Source of the DNA: Comamonas koreensis
Lineage (GTDB): Bacteria > Pseudomonadota > Gammaproteobacteria > Burkholderiales > Burkholderiaceae_C
Assembly (NCBI RefSeq): GCF_021026195.1
Contig: NZ_JAJNCT010000005.1
Location: 647,231-711,230 of the forward strand
Length of the DNA: 64,000 nt
Direction of reading: 5' to 3'
Part shown: piece by piece, positions 16,913-24,893 of the stretch
How positions within the stretch are numbered: position 1 is the first letter of the stretch
How the letters are laid out: each line of letters begins with the position of its first letter
Notes under the pieces: model-generated
Databases searched by the model: none
Told to the model about the DNA's origin: nothing
What the model saw: only the letters and a program-made list of their open reading frames with translations
Position numbers and translations under genes: made by a program

Positions 16913-17662
16913 CTAGATTTGTACCGCCCGGCCAATGAACTGGATCGGCCCGGTCGGCTTGCCGATCGGCGATCCCCCTGCGGGCTCCAAGGTCAGCTCA
17001 AACAGCTGGTTGGGCTGCAGCGGTGGCAGCTTGTCGACGGGCACCTCAATCGCCTCACCCGGTTTGACGAGGCCCAGCGACACCGGGGCGCTCCAGCCAT
17101 CGGCCTTGGTCCAGAACTGCAAGGATTTCTCGGCCGGCACTACATCGCTGCCCAGCGGCACCAAGCGCAAACGGTCCGCAGCCTGCGCCTGCACCAGCCA
17201 GCCAGGGGCTTGGCTTTGCGGCGCGGCCAGCACCACAAAGTAGCGGGCCGGGCCAGGTGCGGGGGCGGGGCCCAGCACCAGCACACCGGCCAGCACCGCA
17301 GCAGCCGCAAAACCGCTGCCTGCCAGACCGCGCCACAGCGCCAGGCTGTCCCAATCCCACCAACGGCGCGGCGCTGCAGCGGCAGCCCGTTGCGGCTCGG
17401 CCGCTGGCCACAGGCTGGCGGCAATGCGCGGCCACAGGGCTATGCTCGGCTCTTGCGGTGGGGCCAGACGGGTCAAGGGCTGCAGGCGCTGCTCCCAGGC
17501 ATCCACGGCGGCGCGTAGCGCCGCATCCTGCGGCAGGCGTTCTTCAATCGCGCGGCGTTGCGCGGCATCCTGCGTGCCCAGCACATACTGGCCGGCCAGG
17601 GTCCGCAGGTCGTCGGGGCTGTCGCCATCAGGCGGCAAGGTATTGGGGGTATCGGCGCTCAT
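16913..17662 (-). CDS. Anti-sigma factor (RskA-like)
   Basis: A 249-residue membrane-bound anti-sigma factor. The N-terminal part (about 10-100) has the zinc-less anti-sigma domain pattern (LAGQYVLGTQDAAQRRAIEERL), a single membrane segment follows near residues 115-135, and the C-terminal periplasmic part resembles the RskA domain. I chose the ATG at 17662, which overlaps the sigma stop codon as ATGA; an upstream ATG at 17671 also exists. The overlap indicates translational coupling. It should hold the partner sigma factor at the membrane until a periplasmic signal triggers its release. Confidence 0.9.
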   Translation of the reverse strand: MSADTPNTLPPDGDSPDDLRTLAGQYVLGTQDAAQRRAIEERLPQDAALRAAVDAWEQRLQPLTRLAPPQEPSIALWPRIAASLWPAAEPQRAAAAAPRRWWDWDSLALWRGLAGSGFAAAAVLAGVLVLGPAPAPGPARYFVVLAAPQSQAPGWLVQAQAADRLRLVPLGSDVVPAEKSLQFWTKADGWSAPVSLGLVKPGEAIEVPVDKLPPLQPNQLFELTLEPAGGSPIGKPTGPIQFIGRAVQI

Positions 17663-18237
17663 TGCATGCATTCCCGCAGGGCACGCAGGCCCCGCTGTAT
17701 CCAGGCTTTGACGGTTCCCAGCGGGGCCTGCACCCGCGCTGCAATCTCACTGTGGCTGCAGCCATCCACATAGGCATGCAGCAGGCATTCACGGCGCTGC
17801 GGCTCCAGCCCTTCCAGGCACTGGCCCAGGCGGCCCAGCTGCGCCTGGCGGCTCAGCGCATCACCCTCTTCCTGCCAGGCGGCCATTGCGGCGCTGGCTT
17901 CATGCGCTGCGGCGGCCGGCTCATCCAGCGCAGTCTCGCGGGCGCTGCTGCGCACCCGGTTCAATGCGGCATGCCGAACAATGCTATAGATCCAGCCTCT
18001 AGCCGCACCACGCGCCGCATCAAAACTGTGCGCCTTGCTCCAGATCGCCACAAAGGCATCGTGCAGCACATCCTCGGCTGCGGCGCGGTTGCGCACTATG
18101 CGCAAGGCCACCCCCAGCAGATAACGCGATTCATGCTCGTAGATACGCTGCAGCGCATGGCGGTCGCCACGCGCGCAAGCTTCTAGCGCCAAGGCATGGT
18201 CAAAACTGTCGTCGGTCACAAAAGCGGCTGGCGGCAT
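17659..18237 (-). CDS. ECF RNA polymerase sigma factor (SigK-like, RskA-paired)
   Basis: A 192-residue extracytoplasmic-function sigma factor with region 2 (YLLGVALRIVRNRAAAEDVLHDAFVAIW, about 39-66) and region 4 (LEPQRRECLLHAYVDGCSHSEIAARV, about 142-167). It directs transcription of a small regulon when freed from its anti-sigma partner, encoded with a 4-base overlap downstream. The DUF3455 lipoprotein gene lies 65 bp upstream on the same strand and the fasciclin gene is divergent from that. These are the likely targets, as in other bacteria with sigma/RskA/fasciclin clusters. Confidence 0.93.
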   Translation of the reverse strand: MPPAAFVTDDSFDHALALEACARGDRHALQRIYEHESRYLLGVALRIVRNRAAAEDVLHDAFVAIWSKAHSFDAARGAARGWIYSIVRHAALNRVRSSARETALDEPAAAAHEASAAMAAWQEEGDALSRQAQLGRLGQCLEGLEPQRRECLLHAYVDGCSHSEIAARVQAPLGTVKAWIQRGLRALRECMQ

Positions 18238-18302
18238 GTAGATTTAGGGGGAAGAAGGAGCAAGACGTCCTTCTTCCAGTGTAGCCGCTAGAAAACAAAA
18301 AT

Positions 18303-18875
18303 TTACACAGGCTTCCAGAAGATGTAATCCGCCTGGTACTGCACCACGGCCTTCTGGCCCTTCTGCGCAGCGGTGCAAGGCTTGTCTGCGGGCGCCACGC
18401 CGCCCTTCAATGCCACGCGCTGGATATGGCTCACGCCTACCAACGCGCCACTGCCGGTGGCCGGGTTGGCCTTCACCAGCTGGTAGGGCAGATTGCCGGC
18501 ACCCGATGGCGCCACGGCCAGCTGGGTTGCCGTCAGCTTGGAGCCATCATTCGCTTCCCAGGTAGCGGGTGGGCCATAGTAGCGGCCCACCGTCTTGCCA
18601 GCGCGGTCCTTCAGTACGGCATCCGGGCCCACAAACACCCACTCGGTCTGGCCGGGGGCATTGGCCTTGTCGCGGCATTCGTAGGTGATGTCACCGCTAC
18701 CCACTGTCTCCCAGGCCACCTTGTGGCCGGCTGGCACCTGGATTTCTGCTGGCAGCGAAGCCTGCGAGAAAGCCATGTCCTTTTTATGCATCGAGCCGCA
18801 GGCGGTGAGCAGGCCGAGGGAGGCCACTGCGGTGGCGATGGCGGCGATACGGGGAGCTGTGCGAGAGGTCAACAT
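18303..18875 (-). CDS. DUF3455 domain lipoprotein
   Basis: A 190-residue predicted lipoprotein: the signal peptide ends in the lipobox LTAC with Cys26 as lipidation site. The rest matches the DUF3455 pattern (LPAEIQVPAGHKVAWETVGSG, then TYECR and a C-terminal YQADYIFWKPV). The role is unknown, but the family is often found with ECF sigma factors. The ATG has TTAGGAGA before it. It is probably transcribed with the sigma and anti-sigma genes downstream and lies back to back with the fasciclin gene, so all four likely form one stress-response unit. Confidence 0.88.
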   Translation of the reverse strand: MLTSRTAPRIAAIATAVASLGLLTACGSMHKKDMAFSQASLPAEIQVPAGHKVAWETVGSGDITYECRDKANAPGQTEWVFVGPDAVLKDRAGKTVGRYYGPPATWEANDGSKLTATQLAVAPSGAGNLPYQLVKANPATGSGALVGVSHIQRVALKGGVAPADKPCTAAQKGQKAVVQYQADYIFWKPV

Positions 18876-18914
18876 ACGAGTTCTCCTAAGTTAGGGGGAC
18901 AGGACGAGAGTGAA

Positions 18915-18938
18915 AACAGCGCTAATTAATGTGCTGTT
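18915..18938. promoter_or_regulatory. Inverted repeat in the DUF3455/fasciclin divergent region
   Basis: AACAGC (18915-18920) and GCTGTT (18933-18938) are inverted with 12 AT-rich bases between them. It lies 40 bases before the DUF3455 start and may be an operator. ECF promoters were not confidently identified. Confidence 0.3.
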
Positions 18939-19138
18939 AGTAGTACTAGTCGCCAGTTGCTGGAATGGATGCAGTGGATGCAAAAAAATTTTCGCTGCCT
19001 GCATCGCTCCCCTGCACTCCCTCTTCGCTCCCTCTTTATAAGCGTTTCCACATTTGTTGAATCCAGTGCGCCATCCGCTGCGTATTCCAAGCAGCCGCAA
19101 CGTTTTTCGGCTGTTCATCCACACGCAAGGAGCATCTC

Positions 19139-19705
19139 ATGGCCTCGATCCAAAGTACGCGCAAACTGGTCTCTTATGGCATGGCTTTCATGGTCGCAAG
19201 CACGTCCATGGCCGCAATCGCCAAAGACGTGATGGTGGGCGGCGCGCCCATGCTGCCCACCAAGGACATCATCGACAATGCCGTCAACTCCAAGGACCAC
19301 ACCACCCTGGTGGCAGCCGTCAAGGCAGCCGGCCTGGTAGAGACCCTTAAGGGCCCAGGCCCCTTCACCGTGTTTGCCCCCACCAATGCTGCCTTTGCGG
19401 CCCTGCCTGCCGGCACCGTAGACAACCTGCTCAAGCCCGAGAACAAGGGCACGCTGACTACCGTGCTGACCTACCACGTCGTCGCCGGCAAGTGGGACGC
19501 CGCCGCGATCAGCAAGATGATCAAGGACGGCGGCGGCATGGCCAGCATCAAGACCGTGAGCGGTGGCACCCTGGTCGCCAAGGCCCAGGGCGGCAAGGTC
19601 ACGCTGACCGACGAGAAAGGCGGCACCGCCACCGTCACGATCCCCGATGTCTACCAATCGAATGGCGTGATCCATGTGATCGACAAGGTACTGCTGCCTC
19701 AATAA
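19139..19705 (+). CDS. Secreted fasciclin (FAS1) domain protein
   Basis: A 188-residue exported protein with a signal peptide (cleavage near residue 28, AAIA-KD) and one FAS1 domain. The conserved boxes are present: FTVFAPTNAAFAALPAG (about residues 76-92), the YHVVAGKW motif, and NGVIHVIDKVLLP at the end. FAS1 domains mediate adhesion or ligand binding at cell surfaces. Divergence from the DUF3455/sigma/anti-sigma genes suggests it is controlled by that sigma factor. AAGGAG precedes the ATG. Confidence 0.93.
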   Translation: MASIQSTRKLVSYGMAFMVASTSMAAIAKDVMVGGAPMLPTKDIIDNAVNSKDHTTLVAAVKAAGLVETLKGPGPFTVFAPTNAAFAALPAGTVDNLLKPENKGTLTTVLTYHVVAGKWDAAAISKMIKDGGGMASIKTVSGGTLVAKAQGGKVTLTDEKGGTATVTIPDVYQSNGVIHVIDKVLLPQ

Positions 19706-20032
19706 GGCTGGCATCTGCTGATGGGGCCGCAGCCGCTGCAAAGCACGCAGGGCTGTAGCCACCAGGCACCCCGCTGCAGGCTGCCGATAAGGGCCTGCGG
19801 CTTTTGGCGTTTGCGTGCTGGCATATGCAGGCCGGCAACAAGCAGATCGCCCCGCTGCGGCAGATGCACCCACCACATCTACAGCAGCCCGCCGTTTGGT
19901 CAAAAACCCGGCATAGCCATCCATTGCGCCTAAGGCGCAGGCAGCGCCCCTGGGCTGGAGTACAGTAAGCGCCATCTTGCGGCCTGGCAGCAGCCAGCGC
20001 CCACTCCCCACAACCTGCTCCCCTGCCCACGC
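19706..20032. other. Gene-free stretch between the fasciclin and FadR-type regulator genes
   Basis: About 330 bases without a credible gene. It contains a terminator-like hairpin at 19771-19805 and otherwise nothing I can identify. Short open frames here show no recognisable product. Confidence 0.6.
19771..19805 (+). terminator. Candidate terminator after the fasciclin gene
   Basis: CCGC-T-GCAGGC pairs with GCCTGCGG (19793-19800) and is followed by CTTTT. The long loop and weak T-run keep confidence moderate. Confidence 0.45.
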
Positions 20033-20800
20033 ATGCCGATCTCCTTCACGCCCGTCAAGGCCGCCAACTCCCTCGCCGACCAAGTGGCCCAGGCGCTGGA
20101 AGCCAGCATTCGGCAAGGGCAAATGCAACCGGGCGACCGCCTGCCCACAGAGCTGTTGTTGGTGGCGCAGTTTGGCGTGAGCCGCACAGTGGTGCGCGAG
20201 GCGCTGTCCCGCCTCAAATCCAGCGGGCTGGTCGCCTCCCGCCAAGGTAGCGGCGTCTTCGTGCAAGCGCCCCGGGCCGAACCGCTGGACCTGGAGAAAG
20301 GCCATGCCGCCTCGCAAGAGGCCGTCATCCAAATCGTAGAAGTGCGCCGCGCGTTAGAAGCCGAAGTGGCAGAACTAGCAGCAGCCCGCCGCAGCACCGC
20401 CGATCTGCGCCGCATCCGCACTGGCGTCAAGGCCTTGGCCAAAGCGGTGGCCGACGGCAAAGACGGCGTGGCCGAAGACGTCGCCCTGCACCGCGTCATC
20501 GCCCAGGCCTCCGGCAACCCGTTTCTGCTGAGTACCTTGGATTACCTGTCGCAGGTGTTGGCGGGCGCCACGCGCATCACCCGCGCCAATGAGGCGCGGC
20601 GGCAGGACTTTGCGGCTGCCGTGACGCAAGAGCATGCGCGGATTGTGGAGGCGATTGAGGCGGGCGACCCGGCGGCTGCGCGGGCGGCAGCGACTGCGCA
20701 TATGAATAACGCGATTGACCGGATCCGGCAGGCGGATCCGGCGTTTTGGCGGCAGGATGGGGAGAGGTTGGCTCGGGTGTTGCTGACGCCACCAAGTTGA
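20033..20800 (+). CDS. GntR-family regulator, FadR/FCD subfamily
   Basis: A 255-residue transcription factor with an N-terminal winged helix (SLADQVAQALEASIRQGQMQPGDRLPTE...SRTVVREALSRLKSSGL, about 13-65) and a C-terminal all-helical FCD ligand-binding domain (about 95-230). Histidines in the FCD part (VALHRVIAQASGN, AHMNNAI) fit the metal site common in the family. It has no obvious target beside it: upstream is the fasciclin gene and downstream the AT-rich island. GntR-like TTGTATNCAN sites occur at 12854 and 13001, so a distant target in the NMT1-like operon is possible but unproven. Confidence 0.92.
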   Translation: MPISFTPVKAANSLADQVAQALEASIRQGQMQPGDRLPTELLLVAQFGVSRTVVREALSRLKSSGLVASRQGSGVFVQAPRAEPLDLEKGHAASQEAVIQIVEVRRALEAEVAELAAARRSTADLRRIRTGVKALAKAVADGKDGVAEDVALHRVIAQASGNPFLLSTLDYLSQVLAGATRITRANEARRQDFAAAVTQEHARIVEAIEAGDPAAARAAATAHMNNAIDRIRQADPAFWRQDGERLARVLLTPPS

Positions 20801-20944
20801 TGGGACACCCAGCAAGATCCTCCCAGATAAGTTTTTATAAACGCCTTCGATCAGATATCGCCAAATTGGTGTAAATTATTTACCGAACGAAAATTGAAAT
20901 GCGCACCGAGCAGAGTCAGCCATAAAATTTTAGGAATTAAAAAT

Positions 20945-23020
20945 ATGCCCTTGCAGATTTTACCCAAGGAATCAGCACTTCGTGCTGATGCATCTGCCAA
21001 ACAAATAATCGAGCATTTGCAAGCTTCGCAAAACCAATTAAGTTTAAACAATGCAGTAGTATTTTATAATTTCCCTCTATTCAGAGAAGAAGAAAAACTG
21101 CTTGTAGCGGAGCTTGTCGTGGCCAGCCCAAAGCATGGAGTCATATTAATTACTACCGCGCCAAATGGAGTTAGCTCGGACATACAGCGTCTTGATGGAG
21201 CATTCAATCAAATATTCGCTCGCCTAATTAAATACCCTCGACTTAGAACCGGGAGGGCAAAACTAAAATTTCAAGTCGATGCATTTGTATGGATCCCAGA
21301 AGGCACACCAGATGATGATATAGCTGTAGGACTTCAACAACTCAACGAAAGATTTGAAAAGTTAATCGGCGATGAAATTGAAGCTGATGCATTTGAAGAG
21401 ATTTTATCAGTTCTGGATGGATCCAAGGCTTTAGTTAGGGCAAAGGAAAGAAACATTGAATCCTTTTCAAGTACATCTCGAATAGCAACTATCGCTAGCC
21501 TTGAGGAGGAAATCCGTCGATTCGACAGAGATCAGCGGGTTGCATATATGACAGAGGTCGCTGGTTTACAGCGAATCCGAGGTTTGGCAGGCTCTGGTAA
21601 AACGGTAGTACTAGCTTTAAAGGCTGCCTTAACAGCAATCAGAGAACCCGAGGCTAAAATAGCGGTCACTTTTTATACAAAAAGTCTGTATCAACACATC
21701 CGCCAATTGATTACTAGATTTTACCGCATGCATGAAGACAGAGACCCCGATTGGAGCCGCTTACAAGTGCTTCATGCATGGGGAGGTGCAAGTGCAGATG
21801 GATTCTATTATAGAGCCGCTCAAAGATTCGGCCATCAACCTATCAGCTACTCGCAAGCAGTCAGTGCATCTCGCCAGCAGCCATTCGGCTATGTGTGCCA
21901 AGTACTACTATCCGATCCAGCTGTAGAATCCGTATACGACTATGTTTTCGTAGATGAAGCACAAGATTTTCCACCCTCATTTATGCAGCTAGCATTACGT
22001 TTAGCACGGGAAGAAAAATTAGTTATCGCATACGATGTATTTCAAACCATTTTCGATGTTGATGTCCCGACTGCAGCAAATCTTTTTGCAATACCGACTG
22101 ACGGCAGCGGAGATCTTATGTTTGATGAGGATATTATTCTTCATAAATGCTACAGAAACCCTCGAGAAATCCTAGTTTGCGCTCATGCGATAGGTTTTGG
22201 AATATATGGAAGGCAAATAGCTCAAATTCTTGAATCTGCAGATCATTGGCAAGATTTCGGGTATACAGTAATTGGAAATCTGACTCCGGGAACGCAAACT
22301 CAGATCATGAGGCCAGAAGAAAATTCACCATCCTCAGTGAGCAAGACCAATTCCATTGATGAAATAATAACCTGCACTGTTCTAAATGATATGTCCACCG
22401 AGGTTAATCATGTGGTGGAAAAAGTAGTTTCCGAGATATTTACCGAAGGAGTTTCTCCAGAAGATATATTAATCATCTGCGCCGATGATCGAAATGCGGG
22501 ATCGTATTTTAAGCTATTGAGATCTACGCTTCAAGAAGCGGGGATCAATTGCAATAACCTGCAAGATGACTCTTACACAATTCGTGATTTTCAACAAGAA
22601 GGCGCCATTACATTATCAACGATTTACAAAGCCAAAGGAAATGAAGCTTATTCCGTATACATAGTAGGTATAGATGGAATATTCTTCGAACCATCCCCCC
22701 GAGACAGAAACAGAGCATTCACGGCCATGACTCGCGCAAAAGGTTGGCTTTATATAACAGGCGTGGGAATTCCTGCCAAATTGTTTGCCGAAGAACTAAA
22801 AGCAGCTAAAGAAAATTTCCCTAATCTTATTTTCACATATCCAACACCTGAACAGCTTGTTTACATGAAGCGGGATTTGGTTGAAGTTGATCCAGATGAT
22901 GTGAATGATGAAATAGACAGGTTAGGCAAAGGGTTAGACCCTGATGAAATGGAGCGCATTTTACGAAGGAAACTTCGACAAATGCAAGCAAATAAAAGAA
23001 TACAAAAACGCTTAAAATAA
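20945..23020 (+). CDS. Superfamily-1 (UvrD/Rep-like) DNA helicase, candidate defence protein
   Basis: A 691-residue protein from the ATG at 20945 (AGGA lies upstream; the frame stays open to 20894). Helicase motifs are clear: Walker A GLAGSGKT (213-220), Walker B VFVDEAQDFP (D337-E338), the UvrD-type motif around ITLSTIYKAKGNEA, and motif VI RNRAFTAMTRAK. The first ~180 residues show no helicase motif; they hold a strand-rich stretch (VAELVVASPKHGVILI) faintly like NERD nuclease domains, but I see no ExK catalytic signature. Codon use is AT-rich, unlike the neighbours. The next ATG follows its stop codon directly. Together with its DUF2290-like partner it is probably an anti-phage module; that is inference. 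Confidence 0.85.
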   Translation: MPLQILPKESALRADASAKQIIEHLQASQNQLSLNNAVVFYNFPLFREEEKLLVAELVVASPKHGVILITTAPNGVSSDIQRLDGAFNQIFARLIKYPRLRTGRAKLKFQVDAFVWIPEGTPDDDIAVGLQQLNERFEKLIGDEIEADAFEEILSVLDGSKALVRAKERNIESFSSTSRIATIASLEEEIRRFDRDQRVAYMTEVAGLQRIRGLAGSGKTVVLALKAALTAIREPEAKIAVTFYTKSLYQHIRQLITRFYRMHEDRDPDWSRLQVLHAWGGASADGFYYRAAQRFGHQPISYSQAVSASRQQPFGYVCQVLLSDPAVESVYDYVFVDEAQDFPPSFMQLALRLAREEKLVIAYDVFQTIFDVDVPTAANLFAIPTDGSGDLMFDEDIILHKCYRNPREILVCAHAIGFGIYGRQIAQILESADHWQDFGYTVIGNLTPGTQTQIMRPEENSPSSVSKTNSIDEIITCTVLNDMSTEVNHVVEKVVSEIFTEGVSPEDILIICADDRNAGSYFKLLRSTLQEAGINCNNLQDDSYTIRDFQQEGAITLSTIYKAKGNEAYSVYIVGIDGIFFEPSPRDRNRAFTAMTRAKGWLYITGVGIPAKLFAEELKAAKENFPNLIFTYPTPEQLVYMKRDLVEVDPDDVNDEIDRLGKGLDPDEMERILRRKLRQMQANKRIQKRLK

Positions 23021-23674
23021 ATGCACAAGCATAATATACAAGCCTTTGCAAGGGCCGCAAAATGGCCGATAATGGAATACGGAGCACCAAATTTTTTACT
23101 GACTAAAGATATTATTCAACAACTGCGCGAGCTACCATATCTAGAGCGTTGGAAAATATCAATCGCAAATCAGTGGTACCATATTCTCTTAGAAGATCAT
23201 TCGTTTTTGACATTTAGCTCAACACCTAATTCTGATTCATTCGCATTTTTACAATGCCCCCTAGAAATACCGACGCAACGAGAATTTATTAAAGATCTTG
23301 ATCTACCATTTAATTCAAAAACCGTAGATACTCTTAAAGAAGATTATCAAATGGTTATGGACACAGCGACGCAAAAATCTAATATAACCCCAATAAGGTA
23401 CGATTATGACGAAAAAGGCTATAACTGTGGAATACATCCTGTTAGTCATATTCATATAGGATTAGACAATGACATCAGACTAAGCTTCTCCAAAAGACTA
23501 ACATCAACATCTTTTTCATTATTTGTAATGCGTCAAATGTATCCAGAAAGCTGGAAAAGAATACTTGAACATCAAGATTCTAAACGGCTACAAAAAGCAA
23601 TACGCCATAATTGCACTCCTCTTGAGGAACACCACTGGAAGGATGATGATAAAATTGAACTTCACTTTGTTTAG
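23021..23674 (+). CDS. DUF2290-like protein, partner of the helicase
   Basis: A 217-residue cytoplasmic protein with no signal or membrane segment. The stretch HPVSHIHIGLDNDIRL (139-154) followed by FSLFVMRQMYPESW (about 165-178) is what I associate with the DUF2290 family; this is recognition by pattern, not a search. The start codon follows the helicase stop with no gap, so the two are translationally coupled and likely form one complex or toxin/effector pair. Composition is strongly AT-rich. Biochemical function is unknown; the clustered histidines (H139, H143, H145) could form a catalytic or metal site. Confidence 0.75.
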   Translation: MHKHNIQAFARAAKWPIMEYGAPNFLLTKDIIQQLRELPYLERWKISIANQWYHILLEDHSFLTFSSTPNSDSFAFLQCPLEIPTQREFIKDLDLPFNSKTVDTLKEDYQMVMDTATQKSNITPIRYDYDEKGYNCGIHPVSHIHIGLDNDIRLSFSKRLTSTSFSLFVMRQMYPESWKRILEHQDSKRLQKAIRHNCTPLEEHHWKDDDKIELHFV

Positions 23675-23858
23675 ACAGCTTCCAGGGTTATGCAAATAAT
23701 ATATTTCATTAAAATCATAATTTAACAAAAATTAGATTAAATATATATTCTTGCAGAGACAAAGCTTGACGACAGGATGGATTGATTTAACTCCCTCCCT
23801 CACCCCAACAAGGCAAACTCTGACGCCCCCCCCTCCCCCGCAGCCGCAGAATTTGCCC

Positions 23859-24893
23859 ATGCTCGCTGCTTCTGCATCTGCCAACGCCCCTCCCGCTGAC
23901 GTCATCACCTTGACCGACAAAGGTCTGTACTGCGCGGCTGGGGATTTTTTTATTGATGCCTGGAAGCCCGTGCACCGCACGTTCGTCACGCACGGGCACT
24001 CGGACCATGCCCACATCGGGATGGGCGAGTACTACTGCAGCACAACCAGCGAGCCAATACTGCGCTGGCGGCTCGGGGAGCAGAACATCCATGCGCTGCC
24101 GTTTGGGCAGACGATCACGATGGGGGAGGTGCAGGTGTCGCTGCACCCGGCGGGGCATATCCTTGGCTCGGCCCAGGTGCGGGTGCAGCACGGCGATGCG
24201 GTGTGGGTGTTTACGGGCGACTTCAAGCGAGAGCCGGATCCCACCTGCGAGGCTTTTGAGCTGCTGCGCTGCGACACCCTGATTTGCGAGGCGACCTTTG
24301 CCTACCCGGTGTACGCCTGGCCTACGATGGCCCATGAGGTGGAGCGCATCGAGCGCTGGGTGGCGCATTGCAAGGAGCAAGGCAAGGCGGCGGTGCTGTA
24401 TGCCTACAGCCTGGGCAAGGCCCAGCGGGTGCTGGCAGGCTTGGCTGGCAAGCTGGATGCGCCCGTGTTACTGCATGGCGCGATGGCGCGCGGCACCGAT
24501 ATTTACCGGCAGGCGGGCATTGCGCTGGCCGCCACCGAGATGGTGGCCGATGTGCCCACCGATACCGACTTTGCCGGCCGCATGGTGCTGGCCCCGCCGT
24601 CTGCGCAAGATTCCGCCTGGCTCAAACGCTTTCGGCAAGTGGAGCAAGGCTTTGCCTCGGGCTGGATGCTGCTGCGCGGCAACCGGCGACGGCGCAATAT
24701 GCAGCGCGGCTTTGTCATATCGGACCATGCCGATTGGCAGGAACTCGTCGACACCATTACCGAAAGCGGCGCCCAGCGGGTGCTGGCCACCCATGGCAAT
24801 ACCGATGCGCTGATCCCCTACCTGCAGAGTCTGGGCATACAGGCGGAGCGCCTGCGTACCGCCTATGGCGATGAAGAGGAGGCGGCCGAATGA
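23859..24893 (+). CDS. Ligase-associated DNA exonuclease (metallo-beta-lactamase/beta-CASP fold)
   Basis: A 344-residue nuclease from the ATG at 23859. The metal-binding motif HGHSDH (H45, H47, D49, H50) and further motifs (HPAGHILGSAQV, FTGDFKRE, and a late SDHADW) are intact, as in CPSF73-like DNA nucleases. It is first of a four-gene operon (exonuclease, ATP-dependent ligase, Lhr-type helicase, phosphoesterase) with overlapping starts, a known repair cassette in many proteobacteria. The frame runs open from 23751 through a C-rich low-complexity tract, but conserved sequence begins after 23859. It should trim DNA ends before ligation. Confidence 0.92.
   Translation: MLAASASANAPPADVITLTDKGLYCAAGDFFIDAWKPVHRTFVTHGHSDHAHIGMGEYYCSTTSEPILRWRLGEQNIHALPFGQTITMGEVQVSLHPAGHILGSAQVRVQHGDAVWVFTGDFKREPDPTCEAFELLRCDTLICEATFAYPVYAWPTMAHEVERIERWVAHCKEQGKAAVLYAYSLGKAQRVLAGLAGKLDAPVLLHGAMARGTDIYRQAGIALAATEMVADVPTDTDFAGRMVLAPPSAQDSAWLKRFRQVEQGFASGWMLLRGNRRRRNMQRGFVISDHADWQELVDTITESGAQRVLATHGNTDALIPYLQSLGIQAERLRTAYGDEEEAAE

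Larger units (their letters stand above)
20820..23850. other. AT-rich genomic island (helicase plus DUF2290-like protein)
   Basis: From about 20820 to 23850 composition changes sharply to AT-rich, with A/T-ending codons, against the G+C-rich sequence on both sides. It contains just two coupled genes. No integrase, transposase or clear flanking repeat was found. The abrupt edges between a core regulator and a repair operon point to horizontal acquisition. Confidence 0.75.

Noticed and set aside
23824..23858. C-rich tract as part of the exonuclease coding sequence
   Set aside because: The frame is open through it, but the peptide is Pro-rich low complexity and conserved sequence begins after the ATG at 23859.
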